Shown here piece after piece: positions 24,925 to 32,611 of a stretch of DNA of 34,065 bases. The notes below the pieces were generated by a model. It ran no database searches and was not told where the DNA came from. It was given only the letters and a program-made list of their open reading frames with translations. Both the position numbers and the translations under genes were made by a program. Source of the DNA: an uncultured Bacteroidota bacterium (GTDB lineage Bacteria > Bacteroidota > Bacteroidia > Chitinophagales > Chitinophagaceae); NCBI GenBank assembly GCA_903910765.1, contig CAIWBA010000136.1, forward strand, positions 1 through 34,065. Reading direction: 5' to 3'. How positions within the stretch are numbered: position 1 is the first letter of the stretch; the number at the start of each line of letters is the position of its first letter.

Positions 24925-26202
24925 ATGAAGAAAATTTCGTTAACACTTATTGGTTTATACTTATTATTCCTACATGGATTTTCGCAAGTATCCGATCAGT
25001 ATAGTAATATATTTAAGGCAAAAAAATTAAAATTAGAAGAAGTCAATTTAGTGACGAGCTATTATACGCAGGATGGAAATCATTCTGCAGTTACTGGAGG
25101 CATCGGTACCGAGAAATTAACTGATTATGCAAATATGCTTGAATTGAAATTGGTAGGTTATGGTGAAACTGGATTAAAGCATACTATCTTGGCCGGTATG
25201 GGTATTGATCATCATACAGCTGCTTCGCAAAAATGGATTTCTGCAACAGGTGCATCTTCTCCCGAGGGCACAAGGGTTTATCCCTCCTTAAATTGGACAG
25301 TACAGAATGAGGATAAGGGAAATGAATTTGGTATCGGCACCTATGTTTCAAATGAGTATAATTATAAATCATTTGCATTAGATGCACATGTTGGTTTTAA
25401 GAATAAATCAGGTGGTGAATTTGGTTTAAAGACCTCGGCATATTTTGATAAAGTATACTTAATATATCCTTCTGAATTAGCTGCAACAGCTACGACCGAA
25501 GTTATACCTACCGAAACCATCAAAACCAGTGCAAGTAGAGGAAGTTCAGGCGGAGGAACAACCACTGGTGGCGGTATTATATTAAAGGAAAAAGAGAATG
25601 ACCTTCCTTCAATTCCTAGAAATACCTATACGAGTTCATTTACATTTACACAAGTCATTAATAAAAGCGCGCAAGCAGCCATTTTATTTGATCTTGTAAA
25701 ACAAGACGGATGGTTAGGATTACCATTTCACCGAGTTTATTTTAAAGATGGTACAGCTAAAGTTGAAAACCTTCCCCATTCAAGAATGAAAATACCTATT
25801 GGTTTTAGGTTTAATTATTTCATAGGCGATAACTTAATTTTAAGATCCTATTATCGTTATTATACGGATGATTGGGGCTTAAATTCACATACCGTAAGTT
25901 TGGAGTTGCCTTATAAAATTACTCCATTTTTTTCTGTCTCACCGTTTTACAGGTATTACACCCAAACTGCTACCAAATATTTTGCCCCCTATAAGCAACA
26001 TGCAGTAACGGATACTTATTTTACAAGCAATTATTCTGCAGCAGCATTTAATAGTAGTTTTTTTGGAACTGGCTTGCGCGTTTCACCACCCAATGGAATA
26101 GGGAATACCTATTTGTCCACCTTGGAATTGCGTTATGGTCATTACACGCAAACTACTGACTTGAATTCAAATGTAATTTCTTTGCATTTTACTTGGAAGT
26201 AA
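24925..26202 (+). CDS. DUF3570 outer-membrane barrel protein
   Basis: A 425-residue protein with a signal peptide ending GFSQ (21). The DUF3570 pattern includes LAGMGIDHHTAASQKWISAT, then RVYPSLNWTVQNEDKGNEFG, and long aromatic strands such as LILRSYYRYYTDDWGLNSHT; it closes with ISLHFTWK. It is predicted to be an outer-membrane beta-barrel. A Gly/Ser/Thr-rich loop (~190-215, with SRGSSGGGTTTGGG) is probably outward or periplasmic. TGAS at 108-111 matches the S/T-G-A-S/T core of an ApbE site, but no Asp lies three residues before. It always travels with DUF4266 and ApbE as far as I recall, so a shared redox or metal role is likely; what passes the barrel is unknown. Confidence 0.88.
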   Translation: MKKISLTLIGLYLLFLHGFSQVSDQYSNIFKAKKLKLEEVNLVTSYYTQDGNHSAVTGGIGTEKLTDYANMLELKLVGYGETGLKHTILAGMGIDHHTAASQKWISATGASSPEGTRVYPSLNWTVQNEDKGNEFGIGTYVSNEYNYKSFALDAHVGFKNKSGGEFGLKTSAYFDKVYLIYPSELAATATTEVIPTETIKTSASRGSSGGGTTTGGGIILKEKENDLPSIPRNTYTSSFTFTQVINKSAQAAILFDLVKQDGWLGLPFHRVYFKDGTAKVENLPHSRMKIPIGFRFNYFIGDNLILRSYYRYYTDDWGLNSHTVSLELPYKITPFFSVSPFYRYYTQTATKYFAPYKQHAVTDTYFTSNYSAAAFNSSFFGTGLRVSPPNGIGNTYLSTLELRYGHYTQTTDLNSNVISLHFTWK

Positions 26203-26233
26203 AACCCCATTAGTAAATGCTAATAAGTAATTT

Positions 26234-26270
26234 AAAAGGCGAACTTATCTTTGATGGGTTCGCCTTTTTT
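26234..26270 (+). terminator. Rho-independent terminator of the ApbE operon
   Basis: AAAAGGCGAAC (26234-26244) pairs with GTTCGCCTTTT (26258-26268) over 11 bp, followed by T. Strong hairpin with a GC core. Confidence 0.92.
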
Positions 26271-26372
26271 GTTAAATTAGATCATGTTTGTTCTTTTGTT
26301 GTCGATTAATTATTTATAATTTTTCATTAAACCTAACCATACAATCCAAATTCTTTAAGTAAATTGCTGCAT

Positions 26373-27350
26373 ATGCGTATAATACGATGGGGCATGATTG
26401 GTTGTGGAAGCGTCACTGAAGTTAAAAGCGGACCCGCTTTTAATAAAGTGCCTAATTCTAAATTAATGGCGGTCATGAGACGTGATGCAGAGAAGGTAAA
26501 AGATTATGCACAAAGACATCATGTTTCTTATTATTTTACTGATGCAGATGAATTAATTAACCATCCTGAAGTGGATGCAATATACATTGCAACACCCCCT
26601 AAATTTCATGCAGCCTATGCGGAAAAAGCAATGATGGTTGGCAAGCCAGTGTATGTTGAAAAACCAATGGCATTGAATATCGCGGAATGTGAAACCATGC
26701 GCCAAATTTCAAATACCACAGGTGTAAAATTAGTTGTGGCGCACTATCGTCGTGCACTTCCCTTATTTTTAAAAGTAAAAAGCTTATTAGCTGAAAATTA
26801 TATTGGTGTTGTAAAACAAGTAAACATTCAAATGTTTAAACAGCCGAGTCCAAATTGTGGCTCAACGGATAATTGGCGTGTATTCCCTGAACTTGCAGGT
26901 GGTGGTTTGTTTTATGATTTGGCACCACATCAATTGGATTTGGTATTTTTTTATTTTGGTGATGCAATAAGTTTTCATGGCAAATCCGAAAATAAGGCGG
27001 GACTGTATCCGGCTGAGGATAATGTAAAAGGAACCATGCAACTCAATAATAATATTGTGTTTAATGGCGAATGGGATTTTACGGTGTCGGCTGAATTAGA
27101 GAAAGATGTATTTGAAATTATAGGGGAATATGGTAAAATTTCATTTCCCGTATTTGGTAATGATATAACCATTGAAAAAAACGGGAAGGAATCAGTGATA
27201 CATTTTGATCCCCCGATGCATAACCAACAAAACTTTATTGAACAGGTGGTTTCCTATTTTTTAGGCAATGGCACAAATCCTTGTTCCGCAATGGATGCGC
27301 TTCAATCGATGAGGGTGATGGAAGCCTTTGTGTATGGCGCTAATAAATAG
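26373..27350 (+). CDS. Gfo/Idh/MocA-family oxidoreductase (cytoplasmic)
   Basis: A 325-residue dehydrogenase without a signal peptide. The ATG at 26373 gives MRIIRWGMIGCGSVTE, directly entering the Rossmann beta-strand; an upstream TTG at 26364 adds three residues. GxGxVT is at 10-15, YIATPPKFHA at 71-80 and EKPMA at 96-100. The C-terminal domain contains GGGLFYDLAPHQLD, with the family's conserved DxxxHxxD. It would oxidise or reduce a sugar or inositol using NAD(P). The next gene is an L-rhamnose mutarotase 55 bp away, so a 6-deoxysugar route is a fair guess. Confidence 0.88.
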   Translation: MRIIRWGMIGCGSVTEVKSGPAFNKVPNSKLMAVMRRDAEKVKDYAQRHHVSYYFTDADELINHPEVDAIYIATPPKFHAAYAEKAMMVGKPVYVEKPMALNIAECETMRQISNTTGVKLVVAHYRRALPLFLKVKSLLAENYIGVVKQVNIQMFKQPSPNCGSTDNWRVFPELAGGGLFYDLAPHQLDLVFFYFGDAISFHGKSENKAGLYPAEDNVKGTMQLNNNIVFNGEWDFTVSAELEKDVFEIIGEYGKISFPVFGNDITIEKNGKESVIHFDPPMHNQQNFIEQVVSYFLGNGTNPCSAMDALQSMRVMEAFVYGANK

Positions 27351-27372
27351 TTTATATTTATAATATTAAAAT

Positions 27373-27380
27373 TATATTTG
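27373..27380 (+). promoter_or_regulatory. Possible internal -7 element before rhaM
   Basis: TATATTTG is a perfect TAnnTTTG match, 26 bp before the ATG at 27406. No good -33 element is seen at 17-20 bp upstream, so use is uncertain. Confidence 0.3.
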
Positions 27381-27405
27381 GTCATCATTTATAAAATTTC
27401 GAATC

Positions 27406-27735
27406 ATGGTTAGATATTGTTTTGCTGTTGATTTAAAGGACGACCCTATTGCTATTGCTGCTTATGAGGAATACCATAAGTCCGTGTGGCCTGAAATTAT
27501 TAAATCTATCAAAGATGCTGACATTTATGTGATGGATATTTATAGAGTGTCCAATCGTTTATTTATGATTATGGAAGCAGGAGATGATTTTAGTTTTGAG
27601 AAAAAAGCGGCAATGGATGCCTCGAATGATATTGTGGTTCAATGGGAAAAATTATTGTGGGATTATCAACAAGCCTTACCCAATGCAAATCCTGGAGAAA
27701 AGTGGGTATTGATGAATAAAATATTTTCATTGTAA
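27406..27735 (+). CDS. rhaM: L-rhamnose mutarotase family protein
   Basis: A 109-residue protein with the RhaM pattern: CFAVDLKDDPIAIAAYEEYH (3-22, ending just before His24's neighbourhood), HKSVWPEI with His24, DIYVMDIYRVSNRLFMIMEA and VVQWEKLLWDYQQALP. His24 and the following tyrosine and tryptophan line the sugar pocket in the family. It interconverts alpha and beta L-rhamnose (or a similar pyranose). The length is normal for the family. It follows a Gfo/Idh gene, but no rhamnose isomerase or kinase lies in the window, so the sugar may be L-rhamnose or L-fucose. The symbol rests on the family only. Confidence 0.85.
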   Translation: MVRYCFAVDLKDDPIAIAAYEEYHKSVWPEIIKSIKDADIYVMDIYRVSNRLFMIMEAGDDFSFEKKAAMDASNDIVVQWEKLLWDYQQALPNANPGEKWVLMNKIFSL

Positions 27736-27762
27736 TTATTTATCCAATCAAGTAACTATTTT

Positions 27763-28530
27763 ATGAAAACATTAATCAACTGGCTTTTATTTATAGGTGT
27801 AGTTACCGTTAATGCATTGGCAAATATTTTGCCTATTAATGGATATAATACAGGTCAAATTTCCGCCTTTTATCCGAACTATTTTGTGCCTGCCGGTTTT
27901 ACATTTTCAATTTGGGGGCTGATTTATTTATTTTTATTATGCTATTCAATTACGCATACTTATTTTTCTATTAAACAAAAAGAGTTCCCAGTTATAAAAA
28001 AATATTTGGATCAAATTACGCCATGGTATTGGGCGTCGGCAGTTTTAAATATATCTTGGATTCTTGCTTGGCATTATTTACAAATATTTACAAGTGTCGT
28101 TGTAATGATTGCCTTTTTGATGGTATTAATTCAAATATTTATTTACACGAGAAGCCTTTCAAATGATATTAAGTTAATTCATCGCATTTTTATTATTGCC
28201 CCTTTCACTATTTATATTGGTTGGATCAGTGTAGCCATTATTGCTAATCTTGCTGCTTTATTCGTTTATTTACAATGGAACGGATGGGGGATAGCGCCTG
28301 AAAATTGGGCTGTAATCATGATTGGCATTGCCATCGTGCTTGCTTTTTGTTTTTCATTCTTTTACGACTCTATCGCCGCGCCTTTAGTTATCGCCTGGGC
28401 ACTATGGGGCATTATGAATGGTCAAGGAGGAAGAATTGAACTCATTCATATACTATGTTTAATAGGGATGTGCGTTATCCTTATCTTATCACTCCGACTA
28501 CTTATTGTAAAATATATTTTAGTGCGGTAG
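27763..28530 (+). CDS. TspO/MBR-related tryptophan-rich membrane protein
   Basis: A 255-residue protein with about seven membrane segments. VPAGFTFSIWGLIY (42-55) and VLNISWILAWHY (94-105) are the tryptophan-rich core of the TspO/MBR group, with the conserved Trp and Asn-x-x-Trp. It is longer than classical TspO (~160 residues, five helices), with extra helices at the C-terminus, like the extended members annotated in many Bacteroidota. TspO binds porphyrins and steroids; here its ligand is unknown. The start at 27763 gives a normal first helix. It converges with the YeeE/YedE pair and overlaps the last 12 bp of the DUF6691 gene. Confidence 0.75.
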   Translation: MKTLINWLLFIGVVTVNALANILPINGYNTGQISAFYPNYFVPAGFTFSIWGLIYLFLLCYSITHTYFSIKQKEFPVIKKYLDQITPWYWASAVLNISWILAWHYLQIFTSVVVMIAFLMVLIQIFIYTRSLSNDIKLIHRIFIIAPFTIYIGWISVAIIANLAALFVYLQWNGWGIAPENWAVIMIGIAIVLAFCFSFFYDSIAAPLVIAWALWGIMNGQGGRIELIHILCLIGMCVILILSLRLLIVKYILVR

Positions 28531-29022
28531 CTTTTCTTGAAAAAATCCATAGGTCCAAGTACCTACCAATGCACTTGCAAAAATTACAAAGCCACTCATT
28601 AATCCAGCGCCTATCTGCGCAAAAATAGGTCCAGGACAAGCGCCAGTCATCGCCCAACCTAAGCCAAATAATAAGCTACCATAAATTTGCCCTTTGGTAA
28701 ATGGTTTTGGAACAATGATAATTTTTTCGCCTTTTATTGTTTTGATATTAAACCTTTTAATTATTGCAACAGAAATAATGCCAACAGCAACTGCAGTGCC
28801 AATTACGCCGTACATGTGAAAGCTTTGAAATTTAAACATTTCTTGTATTCTAAACCAGGATATGATTTCTGCTTTAACAAAAACAATTCCAAATAGCATT
28901 CCAATGAAAGTATATTTCAGTAAAGAAAAACCAGCTTCTTTTTTTTCTGAATGATTAATACAAGCCGAAGTATCGTCCAATTTAATATCATTCAGTGGTT
29001 GGGTATTGTTAGACATATTCAT
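28519..29022 (-). CDS. YeeE/YedE-type sulfur transporter, C-terminal half (DUF6691)
   Basis: A 167-residue membrane protein with about four helices after a hydrophilic N-terminus of ~33 residues. FGLGWAMTGACPGP (119-132) with Cys129 is the motif of the second half of YeeE/YedE sulfur-compound importers. The whole transporter is normally one protein of about 350 residues; here it is split in two genes, as in many Bacteroidota. The start ATG at 29022 overlaps the upstream stop (TAATG) by one base, and a second ATG at 29016 is possible. Together with the partner gene it would move thiosulfate or sulfide across the inner membrane. No Cys-rich partner such as TusA is seen in the window. Confidence 0.85.
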   Translation of the reverse strand: MNMSNNTQPLNDIKLDDTSACINHSEKKEAGFSLLKYTFIGMLFGIVFVKAEIISWFRIQEMFKFQSFHMYGVIGTAVAVGIISVAIIKRFNIKTIKGEKIIIVPKPFTKGQIYGSLLFGLGWAMTGACPGPIFAQIGAGLMSGFVIFASALVGTWTYGFFQEKLPH

Positions 29023-29597
29023 TAATTAAATTGTAAAATAAATGGAAGTATAAAATTGGTCATTATAAATCCACCCAGCATAAAGCAGATGGTAGCAACT
29101 AATGATGGCCATTGTAAATTACTTAAGCCCATGATCGCATGACCCGAAGTACAACCATTCGCGTATCTCGTTCCAAAGCCTACTAAAAAACCACCCACCA
29201 CCATTAATATAAATCCGCGGATGGAGCTTAAACTATTTAAACTAAAAAGTTCAGCAGGCATTAAATGATTAAAGTCGGTTACTCCGAAATTAGTTAAGGT
29301 TAATTTTAATTTTTCATTTATAACTATGGCATTCGGATTTGATAAATAATGAGCAGCAATAAATGCACCAATAATTATTCCAGCTACAAAGAACAAGTTC
29401 CATATTTCATTTTTCCAGTTGTATTTGAAAAACTTAATATTCGCAGGGAAACATGCCGCACATATATGCCGCAAGTTGGAGGATAATCCAAATGTTTTAT
29501 TCCCAATAATTAATAATAGCGGAACAATTAAGCCAATAATTGCACCAGCGATATACCAAGGCCAAGGCGCTTTTAAACGCGCTATCAAATCAATCAT
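29022..29597 (-). CDS. YeeE/YedE-type sulfur transporter, N-terminal half
   Basis: A 191-residue protein with about five membrane helices. [16 protein letters not shown] (142-157) with Cys149 is the N-half YeeE/YedE motif. An extra pair HICAACF (Cys46, Cys49) lies in the first periplasmic or cytoplasmic loop. YeeE family members pass thiosulfate along a chain of cysteines. This gene is the first of the pair with DUF6691 and starts about 15 nt after the predicted transcription start of a promoter that holds the palindromic operator at 29613-29630. It sits next to the TauE and dioxygenase genes, which fits a sulfur-handling locus. Confidence 0.87.
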   Translation of the reverse strand: MIDLIARLKAPWPWYIAGAIIGLIVPLLLIIGNKTFGLSSNLRHICAACFPANIKFFKYNWKNEIWNLFFVAGIIIGAFIAAHYLSNPNAIVINEKLKLTLTNFGVTDFNHLMPAELFSLNSLSSIRGFILMVVGGFLVGFGTRYANGCTSGHAIMGLSNLQWPSLVATICFMLGGFIMTNFILPFILQFN

Positions 29598-29612
29598 ATT
29601 TGTATTTTATAA

Positions 29613-29649
29613 GTCTACAAATATAGTAGAATAATACAGACTAAACAAA
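29613..29649 (-). promoter_or_regulatory. Promoter with palindromic operator for the YeeE/YedE pair (copy B)
   Basis: On the minus strand the -33 TTTG (29649-29646) is followed by exactly 20 bp and the -7 TATATTTG (29625-29618). TCTAC (29630-29626) and GTAGA (29618-29614) flank the box as a palindrome. TCTACTAwwTTTGTAGACTT is shared with copy A at 22320-22340. Predicted start near 29612, leaving a ~15-nt leader. Confidence 0.75.
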
Positions 29650-29712
29650 CGACTGATTAAATTTTAGCAATAAAATTATTCCGGTACTTATTTTCCAAAA
29701 AAGGAAGCTTCC

Positions 29713-30504
29713 TTATTTTCCAAAAAAGAATTGTTCAATAAAAATAACACTGGCCATGGCTAATACAAACCAGCCGAATCCTTTTTTAAGTTTTTCGCCA
29801 TCCATTTTTTTATTAAGGTAATTACCGATGATAATCCCAAGTGTAGCCAATAAAACAATAACGATTAAAAAATTCCAGTCAATGGAGGTATGGGAAATAT
29901 CGCCTACAAAGCCGACAATTGATTTTATACTTATAATAAAAATAGACGAAGCGATGGCTTTTTTCATTGGGAGCTTGCCTAATATAACCAATGCGGGTAT
30001 GATTAAAAATCCACCACCTGCACCTACAATACCTGTTAACATACCCTCGCCAAGTCCTACCAACATTAAAGCGACGCCATATACGGGCAAAACCCCTTCC
30101 ACCTCTTTCTTGTTTTTTCCTAAAATCATGGATAATGCTGAAACCAACATTAAACTTGCAAAAAACAACATGATAAAATTACTTTTACTTAATAAAGTAT
30201 TCGCTAAGTGTATAGTATCTGGGATATTTGGCAAGAAAAATTTACGAGCTAAAAATACGCCTATGACAGAGGGTATTCCAAAATTGATAATCGTTTTAAT
30301 GTCGACCAATCTTTGTTTCATTCTTGAAATAACACCAGCAATACTACTCAAGCCTACAATACATAAGGAGTAAGTGGTGGCTAAAATTGGATTCACTTGA
30401 AACAGGTAAACTAAAACAGGTACTGTTAAAATAGAACCCCCACTTCCAATTAGGCCTAAAGAAACCCCAATTAAAATAGATGCTAGATAGCCGACTATCT
30501 CCAT
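29713..30504 (-). CDS. Sulfite exporter TauE/SafE family permease
   Basis: A 263-residue membrane protein with about seven to eight helices. It holds the two half-repeats of the TauE/SafE family: GLIGSGGSILTVPVLVYLF near the N-terminus and GIVGAGGGFLIIPALVILG in the middle. The family exports sulfite, sulfonates or other small sulfur anions. It diverges from the persulfide dioxygenase gene, whose reaction yields sulfite, so removing that product is a sensible role here. A gap of 115 bp separates it from the YeeE gene. In the divergent region no clear -7 element was found for this gene. Confidence 0.87.
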   Translation of the reverse strand: MEIVGYLASILIGVSLGLIGSGGSILTVPVLVYLFQVNPILATTYSLCIVGLSSIAGVISRMKQRLVDIKTIINFGIPSVIGVFLARKFFLPNIPDTIHLANTLLSKSNFIMLFFASLMLVSALSMILGKNKKEVEGVLPVYGVALMLVGLGEGMLTGIVGAGGGFLIIPALVILGKLPMKKAIASSIFIISIKSIVGFVGDISHTSIDWNFLIVIVLLATLGIIIGNYLNKKMDGEKLKKGFGWFVLAMASVIFIEQFFFGK

Positions 30505-30614
30505 GTTTGATTAGTTTTTTGCAAAAATCATAAATAAGCATTACAAGATATGTACTATTAGTCACTTAGTAAATAAATAGTGTAAAATGGCCGATAAAAA
30601 TTTGGCACTTAAAA

Positions 30615-30658
30615 GTGATTTTTGTCACGCTTTAAGCTAATTTTATTGTATATTTTTG
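30615..30658 (+). promoter_or_regulatory. CRP/FNR-type site and -7 element of the dioxygenase promoter
   Basis: GTGA (30615-30618), six bases, and TCAC (30625-30628) form a perfect inverted repeat of the CRP/FNR superfamily type, centred at 30621.5. The -7 box TATTTTTG is at 30651-30658, so the start is near 30664 and the site centre is about -42, the class II activator position. No -33 TTTG sits at the right distance, as expected for an activated promoter. A second weaker repeat CACTT-AA-AAGTG overlaps at 30606-30617. Confidence 0.65.
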
Positions 30659-30681
30659 CAGTTGATAGTAAATATCAGATA

Positions 30682-32106
30682 ATGAAAATAGAACAAATTT
30701 ATACGGGTTGTTTGGCACAAGGCGCTTATTACATCATGAGTGAAGGCGAAGTGGCAATTATTGATCCATTAAGAGAAGTAGAACCCTATATTCAAAAAGC
30801 CAAGTTGGACAAGGCTAAAATAAAATATGTTTTAGAGACCCATTTTCATGCTGATTTTGTATCTGGTCATATTGATCTTGCTAAAAAAACAGGTGCTAAA
30901 ATTGTATTCGGTCCTACTGCTGCGCCCGCTTTTGAATTTCATTCGGCAAAGGATAATGAGGAAATTAAATTGGGTAAGGTTACGATAAGGGTATTGCATA
31001 CACCAGGCCATACCATGGAAAGCACTTGCTACTTATTGATGGATGAAAACGGCAAAGAAGTGGCTTTATTTAGTGGTGATACTTTGTTTATTGGAGATGT
31101 AGGTCGTCCTGATTTGGCGCAAAAAATAAAAGAAGAACTAACACAAGATATATTAGCCGGCTACTTATATGATTCCCTCAGAAATAAAATTATGCCATTG
31201 CCTAATGATATTGTGATTTATCCGGCGCATGGGGCAGGCAGTGCATGTGGTAAAAAAATGAGTAAGGAAACCCAGGATACCTTGGGTAATCAAAAGTTGA
31301 CCAATTATGCATTAGCAGCGGACATGACCAAGTCCGAATTTATAGCTGCCGTTTTGGATGGATTGGTGGCACCTCCCGGTTATTTTCCATTGAATGTGAT
31401 GATGAATATCCAAGGCTATGATAGTATTGATCAAGTATTAGCACGTGGACAACATGCAATGTCTCCTGCTGCATTTGAAACTGCAGCCAATGAAACAAGT
31501 GCTTTAATTTTGGATACCAGAGATGCACAAATATTTGCAAAAGGCTTTATACCCAATTCAATTAATATTGGAATTGACGGAAGTTTTGCTCCTTGGGTAG
31601 GCGCGATGATACCTGATATTAAACAAGAAATTTTATTAGTCGCCGAACCTGGTCGAGAAACTGAAATCATCACCCGACTTGCGCGTGTTGGTTACGATTT
31701 CACGATTGGATTTTTAGCAGGTGGATTTGAAGCATGGAGAGAATCAGGAAGGGAAGTTGATCAAATAAAATCAATATCTGCAGATGAATTAGCCACACTA
31801 AAAAAGCAAGATGCTGATATTGCAATTGTAGATGTTCGTAAGGCATCGGAATATAAAAGCGAACATATCAAAGGCACATTAAATGCGCCGCTTGACTTTA
31901 TCAATGATAGTATGGCTGCAATTCAAAAAGATAAAACCTATTATGTTCATTGTGCTGGGGGATATAGGTCAATGATTTTTATATCCATTTTAAAAGCAAG
32001 AGGGTTTGATCATTTAATAGATGTGAAGGGCGGATTCAAGGAAATAAAGGAGTCTGGCCAATTTAAGCTTACAGAATATTCCATGCCTACTTCCTTATTA
32101 TTATAA
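30682..32106 (+). CDS. Persulfide-dioxygenase-like metallo-beta-lactamase fused to two rhodanese domains
   Basis: A 474-residue fusion without signal peptide. The start at 30682 gives MKIEQIYTGCLAQGAYYI, a normal beginning for the family; the frame is open upstream but not needed. MBL domain (~1-245): THFHADFVSGH (His54, His56, Asp58, His63), PGH with His110, SGDT with Asp133, and YPAHG with His183, giving the ETHE1/Blh metal site. Rhodanese 1 (~268-360) has AEPGRETE in the active loop, without cysteine. Rhodanese 2 (~368-474) has HCAGGYRS, catalytic Cys424. The enzyme oxidises persulfide to sulfite while the second rhodanese moves sulfur to or from thiosulfate. It begins the operon with DsrE and the cytochrome. 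Confidence 0.9.
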   Translation: MKIEQIYTGCLAQGAYYIMSEGEVAIIDPLREVEPYIQKAKLDKAKIKYVLETHFHADFVSGHIDLAKKTGAKIVFGPTAAPAFEFHSAKDNEEIKLGKVTIRVLHTPGHTMESTCYLLMDENGKEVALFSGDTLFIGDVGRPDLAQKIKEELTQDILAGYLYDSLRNKIMPLPNDIVIYPAHGAGSACGKKMSKETQDTLGNQKLTNYALAADMTKSEFIAAVLDGLVAPPGYFPLNVMMNIQGYDSIDQVLARGQHAMSPAAFETAANETSALILDTRDAQIFAKGFIPNSINIGIDGSFAPWVGAMIPDIKQEILLVAEPGRETEIITRLARVGYDFTIGFLAGGFEAWRESGREVDQIKSISADELATLKKQDADIAIVDVRKASEYKSEHIKGTLNAPLDFINDSMAAIQKDKTYYVHCAGGYRSMIFISILKARGFDHLIDVKGGFKEIKESGQFKLTEYSMPTSLLL

Positions 32107-32170
32107 GTAGGGCCTAATTTGTGATCTATACATAATTAATAATTTCTTACATTCATGGAAATTATTATTC

Positions 32171-32605
32171 ATGAAAAATGCGATTCGCCCAATTTTCCTA
32201 TTATTTACGATGGTATTTTCTTTTCATTTTTGCTATGCGCAAACTGAAATGAAGGAACACAATATTGTGATTCAATTAAATACGGCAGATACCAGTGCCT
32301 GGTCCTCCACGATTGGTAATATAAAAAATATTCAAAAAATTTGGCCGAATCATCTTCAAATTGAAGTAGTGGTTCATGGCAAGGCGATTGATTTATTAGT
32401 GAAGGAAAAAACTTATTTCGCTAATGAGATAGCTAGCTTAACTAAGGAGGGTATTGTTTTTTCGGCTTGTGAAAACACCATGCGTAAACATAAAATTGTG
32501 AAAGCGGATTTATTAATTGAAGCAAATACGGTTCCATCGGGTGTGGTTGAAGTAATTTTGAAGCAGGAGCAAGGATGGCGTTATTTAAAAGCGGGGGTTA
32601 ACTAA
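32171..32605 (+). CDS. Exported DsrE-like sulfur-carrier protein
   Basis: A 144-residue protein with a signal peptide ending CYAQ (24). The mature part has a DsrE/DsrF-like fold: HNIVIQLNTADTSAW, then LQIEVVVHGKAIDLLV and the final VFSACENTM, with Cys100 at the position that carries persulfide in the family. Exported DsrE-like proteins are common in Bacteroidota; they could shuttle sulfane sulfur outside the cytoplasm. It lies 64 bp after the dioxygenase gene and 6 bp before the cytochrome gene, so the last two are tightly coupled. It could be the sulfur donor or acceptor of the cytochrome. The exact substrate is unknown. Confidence 0.78.
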   Translation: MKNAIRPIFLLFTMVFSFHFCYAQTEMKEHNIVIQLNTADTSAWSSTIGNIKNIQKIWPNHLQIEVVVHGKAIDLLVKEKTYFANEIASLTKEGIVFSACENTMRKHKIVKADLLIEANTVPSGVVEVILKQEQGWRYLKAGVN

Positions 32606-32611
32606 TTTTAG

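Noticed and set aside
29828-30373. 181-codon open frame antisense to TauE/SafE
   Set aside because: Shadow of a hydrophobic membrane gene; the opposite frame has clear family motifs.
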